A stretch of 64,000 nucleotides of DNA from Avrilella dinanensis (GTDB lineage Bacteria; Bacteroidota; Bacteroidia; Flavobacteriales; Flavobacteriaceae): the NCBI RefSeq assembly GCF_002807015.1, contig NZ_NIPO01000001.1, positions 1,625,604 through 1,689,603 on the forward strand, given 5' to 3'. Shown piece after piece: positions 8,968 to 17,317 of the stretch. The position numbers were made by a program, and so were the translations under genes. Each line of letters opens with the position of its first letter. Within the stretch, counting starts at the first letter, position 1. A model generated the notes under the pieces. The model was not told the origin of the DNA. It saw only the letters and a list, made by a program, of their open reading frames with translations, and made no database searches.

Positions 8968-8975
8968 TATATTTG
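8968..8975 (+). promoter_or_regulatory. -7 box of the leucine dehydrogenase gene
   Basis: TATATTTG matches TAnnTTTG and lies 22 bases upstream of the ATG at 8998. It argues against translation from the in-frame ATG at 8935. No convincing -33 TTG is seen at the right distance. Confidence 0.5.
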
Positions 8976-8997
8976 GGCACAAATACATAAATTAATT

Positions 8998-10092
8998 ATG
9001 ACAACCAAACATTATACTCCAGAAGAACTAAAGAAAGTTGACCCGGTTTTCGGTCAGTTTTCTTTTAACGGTCATGAGCAAATTGTTTTTTGCCATGACA
9101 AAGACAGCGGTCTGAAAGCGATTATCGGGATTCACAACACAGTATTAGGACCTGCATTGGGCGGTACACGTATGTGGCATTACAACTCAGAGTGGGAAGC
9201 TTTGAACGATGTGTTGAGGCTTTCTCGCGGAATGACTTATAAATCTGCCATTTCAGGATTAGATTTAGGAGGTGGAAAAGCTGTGATTATCGGTAATTCC
9301 AAAAAAGACAAAACGCCTGAAATGATTAAGGCATTCGCTAAATATGTGCATTCATTAAGCGGAAGATATATTACAGCAGAAGATGTAGGAACAACTACTC
9401 CGGATATGGATTTGATACGTTCCATTACTCCGCACGTAACCGGAATTTCAGAAAGCCTTGGTGGTTCAGGAAATCCTTCGCCTGTAACGGCTTACGGTGT
9501 TTTCATGGGATTGAAAGCAGCTGCAAAATTCAAATTTGGCAGTGATGAATTGGGCGGTAAAAAAGTATTGGTACAAGGTATCGGAAACGTTGGGGAAACC
9601 TTAGTAAAACACCTGACCAATGAAGGTGCAGAAGTTTATATCACGGACCTTAGCGAAGAACGCGTTGCTGAAGTTGCTCAAAAATATCAGGCAAAAGCTT
9701 TCACAGGCGATGTTTATTCTGCCGATGTGGATATTTATGCTCCATGTGCCCTTGGTGCTACAATTAACGATGATACTATCGAAAAAATTAAAGCTCAGGT
9801 AATTGCCGGAGCTGCGAACAACCAACTGGCAGACGAGCAAAAGCACGGAAAAAGATTACAGGAAAGAGGTATTGTTTATGCCCCGGATTTCTTAATCAAT
9901 GCCGGAGGTATCATCAATGTGTTCGGGGAAATTGCCAATTACGGTAGTGAAGAAGCATTAAGACGTACCGAAAACATATACAACACCACATTGGATATTC
10001 TGAATTACGCACAGCAACACAACGTTACAGCTAACCAAGCTGCAATGAAAAAGGCCGAAGACAGAATTGACGCGAAAAAAAACAGTAAATAA
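8998..10092 (+). CDS. Leucine dehydrogenase (Glu/Leu/Phe/Val dehydrogenase family)
   Basis: A 364-residue NAD-dependent amino-acid dehydrogenase that interconverts branched-chain amino acids with their 2-oxo acids and ammonia. The dimerisation and catalytic part holds Lys82 (MTYKSA) and Lys94 (LGGGKAVIIGN), matching the two active-site lysines of Bacillus leucine dehydrogenase. The Rossmann motif GIGNVGETL follows near residue 190. I chose the ATG at 8998 because a promoter box lies between it and the earlier ATG at 8935, and MTTKHYTPEEL is a natural N-terminus. A strong terminator follows. Confidence 0.9.
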   Translation: MTTKHYTPEELKKVDPVFGQFSFNGHEQIVFCHDKDSGLKAIIGIHNTVLGPALGGTRMWHYNSEWEALNDVLRLSRGMTYKSAISGLDLGGGKAVIIGNSKKDKTPEMIKAFAKYVHSLSGRYITAEDVGTTTPDMDLIRSITPHVTGISESLGGSGNPSPVTAYGVFMGLKAAAKFKFGSDELGGKKVLVQGIGNVGETLVKHLTNEGAEVYITDLSEERVAEVAQKYQAKAFTGDVYSADVDIYAPCALGATINDDTIEKIKAQVIAGAANNQLADEQKHGKRLQERGIVYAPDFLINAGGIINVFGEIANYGSEEALRRTENIYNTTLDILNYAQQHNVTANQAAMKKAEDRIDAKKNSK

Positions 10093-10126
10093 GGAATATA
10101 CTTAAAAATATTACTTAATTTTGCGA

Positions 10127-10155
10127 AGCGAAAACGTCAATGTTTTCGCTTTTTT
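10127..10155 (+). terminator. Rho-independent terminator after leucine dehydrogenase
   Basis: AGCGAAAAC (10127-10135) and GTTTTCGCT (10142-10150) form a perfect stem around a six-base loop, followed by a T-run. It isolates the gene from nusB. Confidence 0.85.
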
Positions 10156-10184
10156 AATTCATTTGTTCTTATTCAAAACACTAT

Positions 10185-11132
10185 ATGTTAGCAAACAGAA
10201 GACATATTCGTATTAAAACCATGCAATCTTTGTATGCTTTGAATACTTCCAACAGCGACCGCTTGGATATTCAGGAAAAATTCTTACTCAACAGCATCGA
10301 AAAAATCCGAGAATTATATCTCTCTACGCTGTCGATTTTTATTGAACTCAGACAATTAGAAGAAGATATTCTGGACAAATCTGCCAAAAAATACCTGGCA
10401 ACAGAGATTGAAAAAAATCCAAACAGAAAATTTGTCAATAACCGTGTACTTACATGTATTGCTGAATCTGACAGTATTCATCAGGCTTTAGACCAGGAAA
10501 AAATCAAGCATTTCCAACTTAATGACCAATACGTTCATCAACTTTTGTCTGAAATCAAACAACATGATTTGTACAATGATTATATGAATAAACAAACCGA
10601 TTCTTTCAAAGAAGACCAGGAATTTTTGCTTCAGGTTTTCAGAAAAATCATTGCACCCAATGATAAATTATATCATTTTGTGGAAGATACCCAAATTTCG
10701 TGGGCAGATGACTGGCCTGTGGTCAACACAGCTATCGATAAACTTATCAAAGATATCCGTTCGGAAGATTATATCATCAAAGTACCGGACGCGTTCAAAA
10801 ACCAGGACGACCGGAAATATGCACTCGAATTACTTAGAAAAACAGCCATCAATACGGAAAGTTTCAGAGAAATGTATGCCGATAAAGCAAAAAACTGGGA
10901 CCAGGAACGTATTGCCGAACTTGATTCTATCGTACTGAATATGGCGATTTGTGAGCTGACAAAGTTTCCGTCTATTCCGGTAAAAGTAACTATTAACGAA
11001 TATTTAGAAATCGTCAAGGAATATTCTACCCCAAAAAGTAGTATTTTTATCAACGGAATTCTGGACTCTATTATTAAGGAGTTGAAAGCAGAAAATAAAA
11101 TCAATAAAGCCGGAAGGGGATTAATTGAGTAA
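10185..11132 (+). CDS. nusB: Transcription antitermination factor NusB (long Bacteroidota form)
   Basis: A 315-residue protein whose C-terminal part (from about 215) is the NusB fold, with the conserved end KVTINEYLEIVKEYSTPKSS and FINGILDSIIKEL. NusB binds boxA RNA with NusE/S10 and supports processive transcription of rRNA operons. The protein is about twice the length of the E. coli factor because of an N-terminal helical extension, which is usual in this phylum. The N-terminal segment RRHIRIKTMQSLYAL also matches the NusB start. It leads a likely operon with the DUF1573 gene and yajC (gaps of 30 and 9 bases). Confidence 0.88.
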   Translation: MLANRRHIRIKTMQSLYALNTSNSDRLDIQEKFLLNSIEKIRELYLSTLSIFIELRQLEEDILDKSAKKYLATEIEKNPNRKFVNNRVLTCIAESDSIHQALDQEKIKHFQLNDQYVHQLLSEIKQHDLYNDYMNKQTDSFKEDQEFLLQVFRKIIAPNDKLYHFVEDTQISWADDWPVVNTAIDKLIKDIRSEDYIIKVPDAFKNQDDRKYALELLRKTAINTESFREMYADKAKNWDQERIAELDSIVLNMAICELTKFPSIPVKVTINEYLEIVKEYSTPKSSIFINGILDSIIKELKAENKINKAGRGLIE

Positions 11133-11162
11133 ATTTGTAAACCAATTCAAAATTATAAAAAA

Positions 11163-11612
11163 ATGAAAAAAATATGTATTTTGGCTATCGCCACCCTAAC
11201 TTTGGGATTGTATTCTTGCAATAACGACAAAGCATCTTCAAAAATCAATGAAGAAAATACTAACGAAACAACAACAGAACAACAGGCAGAAACACCTTCT
11301 GGTTTCGCAAAACTGTCGGTAGATAAAGAAGAACATGATTTTGGCGATTTGAAAAAAGGTGAAAAAGCCGAAACAGAATTCACGATTACCAACACCGGTG
11401 ATGCTGATTTGGTAATCATTGATGCTAGAGCTACATGCGGGTGTACTGTACCTCAAAAGCCTGAACAACCAATCAAGCCAGGGCAGTCAGATAAGATAAA
11501 AGTAGCTTTTTCTGCGAATTCAGTAGGTATGCAAAATAAGCAGGTAACGCTTACAACCAACACAGAAGAAGGAACAAAAGTGTTGAGAATTAAAGCAAAC
11601 GTAACAGAATAA
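11163..11612 (+). CDS. DUF1573 lipoprotein
   Basis: A 149-residue lipoprotein: a signal peptide with lipobox GLYSC, the lipidated Cys being near residue 19, then a low-complexity Glu/Thr linker. The DUF1573 immunoglobulin-like domain follows, opening HDFGDLKKGE and carrying ITNTGDADLVI and the CGCT motif. These domains are common in Bacteroidota and resemble ASH-type beta-sandwich modules; the role is unknown. It is placed between nusB and yajC, a conserved neighbourhood that suggests an envelope function. Confidence 0.85.
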   Translation: MKKICILAIATLTLGLYSCNNDKASSKINEENTNETTTEQQAETPSGFAKLSVDKEEHDFGDLKKGEKAETEFTITNTGDADLVIIDARATCGCTVPQKPEQPIKPGQSDKIKVAFSANSVGMQNKQVTLTTNTEEGTKVLRIKANVTE

Positions 11613-11621
11613 TTAAATATT

Positions 11622-11903
11622 ATGGATCCGAATTTTTTAATGATAGGTTTGATGTTAGTATTTATCGTGTTTTTCATGATTTTACCACAAAGAAACCGCG
11701 TGAAAAAAGAAAAAGAGTTTGAAAAATCACTTAAAGTTGGTGATAAAATAATTACTAAATCAGGCATACACGGGCGAATTGCTGAGTTAAACGAAGCTAC
11801 CGTAGTGATTGAAACTATGGCAGGCAAACTGTTGATGGAAAAAGTGGCTATTTCTATGGAAATGACCGCTAAGCTCAACGCTCCTGTAAATGCCAAGAAA
11901 TAA
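11622..11903 (+). CDS. yajC: Preprotein translocase subunit YajC
   Basis: A 93-residue single-pass membrane protein. The N-terminal helix (residues about 5-22) is followed by LPQRNRVKKEKEFEKSLKVGDKIITKSGIHGRIAEL, the usual YajC signature. YajC associates with SecDF and the holotranslocon, and in other bacteria with RND pumps. The spacing of 9 bases from the DUF1573 gene indicates co-translation. Confidence 0.92.
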   Translation: MDPNFLMIGLMLVFIVFFMILPQRNRVKKEKEFEKSLKVGDKIITKSGIHGRIAELNEATVVIETMAGKLLMEKVAISMEMTAKLNAPVNAKK

Positions 11904-11926
11904 TTTTTTATTTCAGAAAATTCAAT

Positions 11927-11955
11927 ATCCCGGGAAAAAATCCCGGGATTTTTTA
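11927..11955 (+). terminator. Rho-independent terminator after yajC
   Basis: ATCCCGGGA (11927-11935) and TCCCGGGAT (11941-11949) pair perfectly around AAAAA and are followed by TTTTTT. It ends against the 3' end of the convergent gene. Confidence 0.9.
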
Positions 11956-12747
11956 TTACAGATAACCTAATATTTTAAAAGCCTCAAAGGTAATCTGATG
12001 TTTAATTTGTTTAGATAAATTCGGAGGTCGGTTAATAGATTTTTTGATACGCGTGCAGAAAAAATATCTTTTTCCTTTTCGTTCCAAAACCCCCATCAGC
12101 CAATCGACATGCTCAGCCTGATAGACGGTATAACCTTCATAAGTATATAAAACATAATCATTCACATCGTGCCGGAACATTTGTTCTTTCACCCATTTTT
12201 GATTGTCTTTATCAAAAGGTAAATTCTGATTAAACAAACCAATCAAAAATTTAACTTGTTCTTCGGGAGTTACGGCAAAATCACTAAAATTCCAGCTATA
12301 AGCAAAAGGTTTGGAGAACTTGTTTTGAGTATATCCACTTTCTTCTATGAAATAGTTATAATCTTTGATTTTTATATTTTTAGAAAGTCGTTCAAAATAC
12401 CAATCATTCTGGTAATAAATTGCATCATCTAAAGCGGTATCACATTGCCATTGCGGACGTGTTTCCCCGAAATAATAATATTTTACACCGTTCCATTTTT
12501 CGGGTTGATAATGTTGAATCTTATTGAGTTCCAAAGCAATCAAAGCGTGAAAAAGATGAAAAGTGGCTGCCGGCGGTGTCGGCGTTTTTGCATCAAACTC
12601 ATCATTGAAAATCCACCAGTCATCTGACTCGTTATAAATAATAATGCTTCCCTCTACTTCCTTAGAAGTAAAATAAAAATCAAGATAGTTCTGCGAGAAA
12701 GAAATCTTGTGAGAAATTAACAGTAAAAAAATAATGAAACAACGCAT
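11956..12747 (-). CDS. Exported class D beta-lactamase-like protein lacking catalytic residues
   Basis: A 263-residue protein with a signal peptide (ending near SFSQ). The layout follows OXA-type penicillin-recognising enzymes: EGSIIIYN, then ATFHLFHALIALELNK at the STFK position, YYQNDWYFERL at the SxV region, an omega-loop-like segment, GLFNQNLPF, and EGYTVYQ...VDWLMGVLE at the KTG region. The active-site residues are replaced: STFK reads ATFH (no Ser, no Lys) and KTG reads YEG. If the alignment is right the protein cannot hydrolyse or be acylated by beta-lactams, and may only bind peptidoglycan-like ligands. It is convergent with yajC and monocistronic. Confidence 0.65.
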   Translation of the reverse strand: MRCFIIFLLLISHKISFSQNYLDFYFTSKEVEGSIIIYNESDDWWIFNDEFDAKTPTPPAATFHLFHALIALELNKIQHYQPEKWNGVKYYYFGETRPQWQCDTALDDAIYYQNDWYFERLSKNIKIKDYNYFIEESGYTQNKFSKPFAYSWNFSDFAVTPEEQVKFLIGLFNQNLPFDKDNQKWVKEQMFRHDVNDYVLYTYEGYTVYQAEHVDWLMGVLERKGKRYFFCTRIKKSINRPPNLSKQIKHQITFEAFKILGYL

Positions 12748-12867
12748 ACAATTGTAGTTTCAGCAAAAATAGTAATATTGTTTAAAAAATTATGCTCAAA
12801 AAGTTTAAGTATTCTAATATATTTTTGTAATATTGCTTTGTATAACCTTTTATATAAGTATATAACT

Positions 12868-13440
12868 ATGAATAAAATTACGAAATTATTGTTCGCTTTT
12901 GTAGCCGTTGCTTCATTTTCATTAACAAGCTGTGAGCCGGATTATGTAACTGATGGTTCGACTGTTCCTTCAGAGGCACATATCACGATTTCCTATTTAG
13001 ATAGTGAAGGGAATGTTACATCTACCAAAGAATATTCTTATGACAAAACCAATTCGCAAGTTTCAGGAGTAAGGGGTCCTAGACAAGATGTTGACGGAGT
13101 TTCTTATACAGAATCAACAATTGTAACTGCTCCTCGCCCAGATTCAGATTTACCAGCTTTTACCATTTTTTTTGAATATCAAGAAGAAACTGGTATTTAT
13201 CAAATTAATGAAAACGGACGTAATACAGCTATGATAAGTATAGATGGAATTAACGATATATATACCTCAATAGACGAAGGAGGACAACTTGAAGTTTTCA
13301 ACTATAATATATTGACTGGTTCTGCTGTAGCGGATATGTATTTCCGATCAAGATCAGAGTTTTCTTTTTATGCTAAAAATCCGGTTACTAACCAAACATG
13401 TAGAGTACAGGGAACTGCTACAACAAACTTTAAGTTGTAA
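12868..13440 (+). CDS. Lipoprotein of unknown function
   Basis: A 190-residue lipoprotein: signal peptide MNKITKLLFAFVAVASFSLT followed by SC, the lipidated Cys. The mature part is rich in Thr, Ser and Asp (ITISYLDSEGNVTSTKEYSY) and reads like a beta-sandwich; no family is recognised. I use the ATG at 12868; an upstream TTG frame start at 12778 precedes a TATTTTTG promoter-like box near 12822 and would spoil the signal peptide. It has its own terminator, so it is a single-gene unit. Confidence 0.7.
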   Translation: MNKITKLLFAFVAVASFSLTSCEPDYVTDGSTVPSEAHITISYLDSEGNVTSTKEYSYDKTNSQVSGVRGPRQDVDGVSYTESTIVTAPRPDSDLPAFTIFFEYQEETGIYQINENGRNTAMISIDGINDIYTSIDEGGQLEVFNYNILTGSAVADMYFRSRSEFSFYAKNPVTNQTCRVQGTATTNFKL

Positions 13441-13461
13441 TCAACCTTTTCAAAATACCCA

Positions 13462-13500
13462 AAAACCTCTGTTAATACTAACAGGGGTTTTTTGTTTTTT
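13462..13500 (+). terminator. Rho-independent terminator after the 12868 lipoprotein gene
   Basis: AAAACCTCTGTTA (13462-13474) pairs with TAACAGGGGTTTT (13479-13491) with one T-G pair, followed by a T-rich tail. Confidence 0.85.
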
Positions 13501-13586
13501 TCGCTTAGAACGAATGTCTCTATTGAGAAAAATTTCACTTCATCACATTTTGATAACCCTAAAAAGATCATCTTTATAAACATAAA

Positions 13587-13617
13587 AAAACCACAGATTT
13601 TTTTAATCTGTGGTTTT
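13587..13617 (-). terminator. Rho-independent terminator after sucD
   Basis: AAAACCACAGATT (13587-13599) and AATCTGTGGTTTT (13605-13617) are exact reverse complements. On the minus strand the stem ends in a long T-run 22 bases after the sucD stop. Confidence 0.88.
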
Positions 13618-13639
13618 CTACTCTATATCGAAAAAGAAA

Positions 13640-14512
13640 TTATCCTAAAACTTCTTTTACTTTTTTACCGATTTCAGCAGGAGAATCTACAACGAAAATT
13701 CCGTTTTCACGCATGATTCGTTTTTTAGCCTCAGCAGTATCATCAGCTCCACCGACGATAGCTCCGGCATGTCCCATAGTACGTCCTTTTGGTGCTGTTT
13801 CTCCGGCGATGAAACCAATTACAGGCTTTTTGTTTCCGTTTTCTTTTACCCAGCGAGCTGCATCTGCTTCCAACTGACCACCGATTTCCCCAATCATAAT
13901 AATAGCTTCTGTTTCAGAATCTTCCATCAATAACTGAACGGCTTCTTTGGTTGTTGTACCGATAATCGGGTCGCCACCGATACCGATAGCTGTTGTGATT
14001 CCCAATCCTTGTTTCACTACCTGGTCAGCAGCTTCGTAAGTCAATGTACCTGATTTGGAAACGATTCCTACTGTTCCTTTTTTGAACACGAAGCCTGGCA
14101 TGATACCAACTTTTGCTTCTCCCGGTGTGATTACTCCCGGACAGTTTGGTCCAATCAAACGGCAATCTCTATGCTGAATATAATCATATGCTTTAACCAT
14201 ATCTGCCACCGGAATTCCTTCTGTGATACAGATGATTACTTTGATACCTGCTTCGGCTGCTTCCATGATTGCATCTGCAGCAAATGCAGGTGGTACAAAT
14301 ATAATAGAGGTGTCTGCTCCGGCTTTTTCCACTGCTTCTTTAACTGTGTTGAACACAGGACGCTCCAAGTGAGTTGTTCCTCCTTTTCCCGGAGTTACAC
14401 CACCCACAACGTTGGTTCCGTACTCAATCATTTGAGATGCGTGGAAAGTTCCTTCGCTACCTGTAAATCCTTGAACGATTATCTTTGAATCTTTGTTAAC
14501 TAAAACACTCAT
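13640..14512 (-). CDS. sucD: Succinyl-CoA synthetase, alpha subunit
   Basis: A 290-residue TCA-cycle subunit that makes succinate and a nucleoside triphosphate from succinyl-CoA with the beta subunit SucC, which is not in the window. The CoA-binding N-terminus reads [10 protein letters not shown]. The phosphorylated histidine lies in GHAGAIVGG near residue 245. Length is typical. It is the last gene of the minus-strand run, 82 bases after the NTF2-like gene, and may have its own promoter in that gap. Confidence 0.95.
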   Translation of the reverse strand: MSVLVNKDSKIIVQGFTGSEGTFHASQMIEYGTNVVGGVTPGKGGTTHLERPVFNTVKEAVEKAGADTSIIFVPPAFAADAIMEAAEAGIKVIICITEGIPVADMVKAYDYIQHRDCRLIGPNCPGVITPGEAKVGIMPGFVFKKGTVGIVSKSGTLTYEAADQVVKQGLGITTAIGIGGDPIIGTTTKEAVQLLMEDSETEAIIMIGEIGGQLEADAARWVKENGNKKPVIGFIAGETAPKGRTMGHAGAIVGGADDTAEAKKRIMRENGIFVVDSPAEIGKKVKEVLG

Positions 14513-14594
14513 AATATAGTTGTTGTTATTAGAATTAAATTTTTTACAAAAATAGTTTATTTATATGCTAAAGTGAAATTTTTCCCCGGAAATA

Positions 14595-14960
14595 TTACTC
14601 TGATAATTGGCTCATTTGATAACCTCTAATCATTTTTTCGTCTTTGATTTCCCAAATCGCAAAAAAATCAGCCAGAGGAAGTTCTTCGTCCGGGTTTTCC
14701 AACGTCCGGACATAATGGCTGTAACAAATAGTTACGTGGTTGCCGTCCTGAAATAGCTGCGTAATTTCTGTTCTTAAAGCAAAATATGATTGTCTTAAAT
14801 CCTTAGAAAGTGCCAAAATATCGGTAAAATCAAGCGTAATCAGCCCTTTGGTGCTATGCCATTCTAAAATAACGTCTTCATGAAAGACTTCTTCACAATA
14901 AGCCTTGCTTAATATTCCGGAAGATTGATAAAACTTGGCTACTAATTCTTTTAGTTCCAT
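14595..14960 (-). CDS. NTF2/SnoaL-like small protein
   Basis: A 121-residue protein with the size and pattern of the NTF2-like cone fold: an N-terminal helix (LKELVAKFYQSSG), a DVILEWH strand, then long strands ending FFAIWEIKDEKMIRGYQMSQ. No catalytic residues can be assigned. It starts two bases after the stop of the second lpxD-like gene and is certainly co-transcribed with it. Confidence 0.65.
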   Translation of the reverse strand: MELKELVAKFYQSSGILSKAYCEEVFHEDVILEWHSTKGLITLDFTDILALSKDLRQSYFALRTEITQLFQDGNHVTICYSHYVRTLENPDEELPLADFFAIWEIKDEKMIRGYQMSQLSE

Positions 14961-14962
14961 AA

Positions 14963-15874
14963 TTATTTAGACATTTTCTTTAAATATGCCAATTGTTTGA
15001 GCTTTTCTCTTGATATTTCGATAGGCGTTCCAAAGTAGGTTTTGCCTCCTTCAATGCTTTTTGTAACACCAGATTGTGCCAAAACTACTGCTTTTTCTCC
15101 TATGGTTATTCCGCTCGTCGTTCCGACCTGCCCCCAGATGGTAACTTCATCTTCAATAACCACACAGCCGGCAACACCTGTTTGTGCGGCAATCAGACAT
15201 TTTTTACCCACTACTGTATCATGAGCAATATGCACCTGGTTATCAATCACAGAGCCTTCGCCGATGGTTGTATCTCCTGTCACACCACGGTCGATAGTAC
15301 ACAAAGCTCCGATACTTACTCCTGATTCAATTACTACTCTCCCCGACGATTTCAACTGATCAAAACCGCTTTCCCTTTTCTTAAAATAAAAGGCGTCGGC
15401 ACCAATTACACTTCCGGCGTGAATGATAACATTGTCGGCAATAACCGTATGGTCATAAATAACCACATTGGGATAAATCAAACAGTTTTTACCGATTTTC
15501 ACATGATTTCCGATAAAAACATTAGGCTGTATATGTGTCCCCTCCCCGATTTCGCTACTGATTGAAACAGATTTGTCAGCCGGTTGAAACGGTCTGAAAT
15601 AATCCGAAAGCCGGTTAAAATCTCTGAACGGGTCGTCTGATATCAGCAAGGCTTTGTTTTCCGGACAATCTACTTCTTTATTAATTAAAATAACAGAAGC
15701 CTTAGAGTTTAAAGCCTTATCATAATATTTTGGGTGATCCACAAATACAATTTCGCCAGGCTGAACCACATGAATTTCGTTCATGCCCAGCACTTCGAAA
15801 TCTTCAGATCCCTGATAAGCACAACCAATAATTTCGGCTATTTGCTTTAGTGTATATGGTTTTGAAAAACGCAT
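14963..15874 (-). CDS. LpxD-like UDP-3-O-acylglucosamine N-acyltransferase paralogue
   Basis: A 303-residue hexapeptide-repeat acyltransferase. The N-terminal uridine-binding LpxD domain (residues about 1-100, YTLKQIAEIIGCAY) is followed by a left-handed beta-helix of I/V-G-x-x-x-x repeats. The LpxD catalytic-histidine region is present as VHIAHDTVVGKKCLIAAQ. It is shorter than the main LpxD at 18733-19746. The start is one base from the efp stop, so translation is coupled. It may acylate a different position or use another acyl-ACP, but this is inference. Confidence 0.75.
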   Translation of the reverse strand: MRFSKPYTLKQIAEIIGCAYQGSEDFEVLGMNEIHVVQPGEIVFVDHPKYYDKALNSKASVILINKEVDCPENKALLISDDPFRDFNRLSDYFRPFQPADKSVSISSEIGEGTHIQPNVFIGNHVKIGKNCLIYPNVVIYDHTVIADNVIIHAGSVIGADAFYFKKRESGFDQLKSSGRVVIESGVSIGALCTIDRGVTGDTTIGEGSVIDNQVHIAHDTVVGKKCLIAAQTGVAGCVVIEDEVTIWGQVGTTSGITIGEKAVVLAQSGVTKSIEGGKTYFGTPIEISREKLKQLAYLKKMSK

Positions 15875-15875
15875 A

Positions 15876-16442
15876 TTATTCTTTTACTCGCTCAATATAG
15901 TTACCAGAGGTTGTATCAATTTTAATTTTGTCGCCTTCCTCGATAAATAATGGTACGTTGACTGATGCTCCTGTTTCCACAGTAGCAGGTTTGGTCGCAT
16001 TCGTAGCCGTGTTTCCTTTAACACCCGGCTCGGCATAAGTCACTTGCAACACTACTGATGCCGGCATATCAACCGACAAAGGCGTATCTGTTTCAGTATT
16101 AATTTGCACCATTACGTTGGTTCCTTCTTTCAATAAATCCGGCGCGTCAAGTGCATTTCTGTCTAAAGTGATTTGCTCAAAAGTTTCGGTATTCATAAAA
16201 TGAAAATCATTTCCTTCCGGATACAGATACTGGAAAGTGTGTGTCTCTACCCGAACATCTTCGATTTTATGTCCGGCAGAAAAAGTATTTTCTAATATTC
16301 TTCCTGTTGTTACACTTCTCATTTTTGTACGTACAAACGCTGGTCCTTTACCTGGTTTTACGTGTAGAAACTCAACAATTTTGTAAATGTCATTATTGTA
16401 CTTGATGCACAATCCGTTTCTGATGTCTGATGTTGTTGCCAT
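15876..16442 (-). CDS. efp: Translation elongation factor P
   Basis: A 188-residue three-domain factor that relieves ribosome stalling at proline runs. The loop that carries the modified lysine in many species reads VKPGKGPAFVR, placing it at Lys32. Domain III ends in GDKIKIDTTSGNYIERVKE. No modification enzyme (EpmA/B, EarP, YmfI) is seen nearby. The gene sits inside the lipid A run, between lpxA and the lpxD paralogue. Confidence 0.96.
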   Translation of the reverse strand: MATTSDIRNGLCIKYNNDIYKIVEFLHVKPGKGPAFVRTKMRSVTTGRILENTFSAGHKIEDVRVETHTFQYLYPEGNDFHFMNTETFEQITLDRNALDAPDLLKEGTNVMVQINTETDTPLSVDMPASVVLQVTYAEPGVKGNTATNATKPATVETGASVNVPLFIEEGDKIKIDTTSGNYIERVKE

Positions 16443-16451
16443 ATTTTTTTT

Positions 16452-16516
16452 GCTGATTTGCTTATTCGTTTGTTTACTTATTCGCTAATTTGCTAATCCG
16501 TTAATAACTAATTGAC
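16452..16516. repeat. Low-complexity degenerate repeat between lpxA and efp
   Basis: The spacer is made of loosely repeated units such as TTATTCG (twice) and GCTAATTTGCTAATCCG. Such tracts occur between flavobacterial genes. No terminator is evident, so transcription may pass through. Confidence 0.4.
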
Positions 16517-16519
16517 TCA

Positions 16520-17305
16520 TTAATAAAGTCCTGTATATCCTTTCATAATACCGCGGGAAGAATTACGCACAAATTGTATGATTTCATCTCTTTCGGGCGT
16601 GGCTTCCATTTCGGTTTCTATCAATTCAATAGCTTGTGAATTGTTATAGTTTTTCTGGTACAAAATACGGTAAATATTCTGAATTTCTCTTATTTTTTCT
16701 GAATCAAATCCTCGTCTTCTCAATCCGACGGAATTAATTCCTGCGTAAGAAATCGGCTCTCGTGCAGCTTTTATATACGGCGGAACGTCTTTGCGGACAA
16801 GCGTACCTCCTGTTATAAACGAATGTGAACCAATAGTACAAAACTGATGCACCGCTACCATTCCTGCCAAAACTACATAATCCCCGATTGTTACATGCCC
16901 CGCCAATGTACTCGAATTAGAAAAAATACAATTATCGCCCACAATACAATCGTGTGCCACGTGGCTATATGCCTGTATCAGACAGTTACTACCAATAATC
17001 GTCCGGTATCTGTCTCTGGTTCCGCGATTAATCGTAACACATTCTCTTATGGTGGTATTGTCGCCTATTTCGGCAGTAGTTTCTTCTCCGTCAAATTTTA
17101 AATCCTGCGGTTCGGCAGATATGACTGCTCCCGGAAAAATACGGCAGTTTTTCCCTATCCGGGCTCCCTCCATAATAGTCACATTTGACCCAATCCACGT
17201 ACCTTCGCCTATCTCAACATTATTGTGGATAGTAGTAAAAGGCTCAATAACTACATTTTTTGCAATCTTTGCCCCGGGATGAACGTATGCTAAAGGTTGA
17301 TTCAT
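16520..17305 (-). CDS. lpxA: Acyl-ACP--UDP-N-acetylglucosamine O-acyltransferase
   Basis: A 261-residue trimeric hexapeptide-repeat enzyme that performs the first step of lipid A synthesis, 3-O-acylation of UDP-GlcNAc. The beta-helix occupies roughly residues 1-190. The catalytic histidine region reads SHVAHDCIVGDNCIFSNS, and VAVHQFCTIG follows. The C-terminal helical domain ends RGIMKGYTGLY. The start is 12 bases after the lpxC/fabZ stop, indicating an operon. Confidence 0.95.
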   Translation of the reverse strand: MNQPLAYVHPGAKIAKNVVIEPFTTIHNNVEIGEGTWIGSNVTIMEGARIGKNCRIFPGAVISAEPQDLKFDGEETTAEIGDNTTIRECVTINRGTRDRYRTIIGSNCLIQAYSHVAHDCIVGDNCIFSNSSTLAGHVTIGDYVVLAGMVAVHQFCTIGSHSFITGGTLVRKDVPPYIKAAREPISYAGINSVGLRRRGFDSEKIREIQNIYRILYQKNYNNSQAIELIETEMEATPERDEIIQFVRNSSRGIMKGYTGLY

Positions 17306-17317
17306 CTTATTTTTATT

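Noticed and set aside
8935..8997. Upstream ATG for leucine dehydrogenase
   Set aside because: A TATATTTG promoter box lies between it and the ATG at 8998, and the family N-terminus matches the later start.
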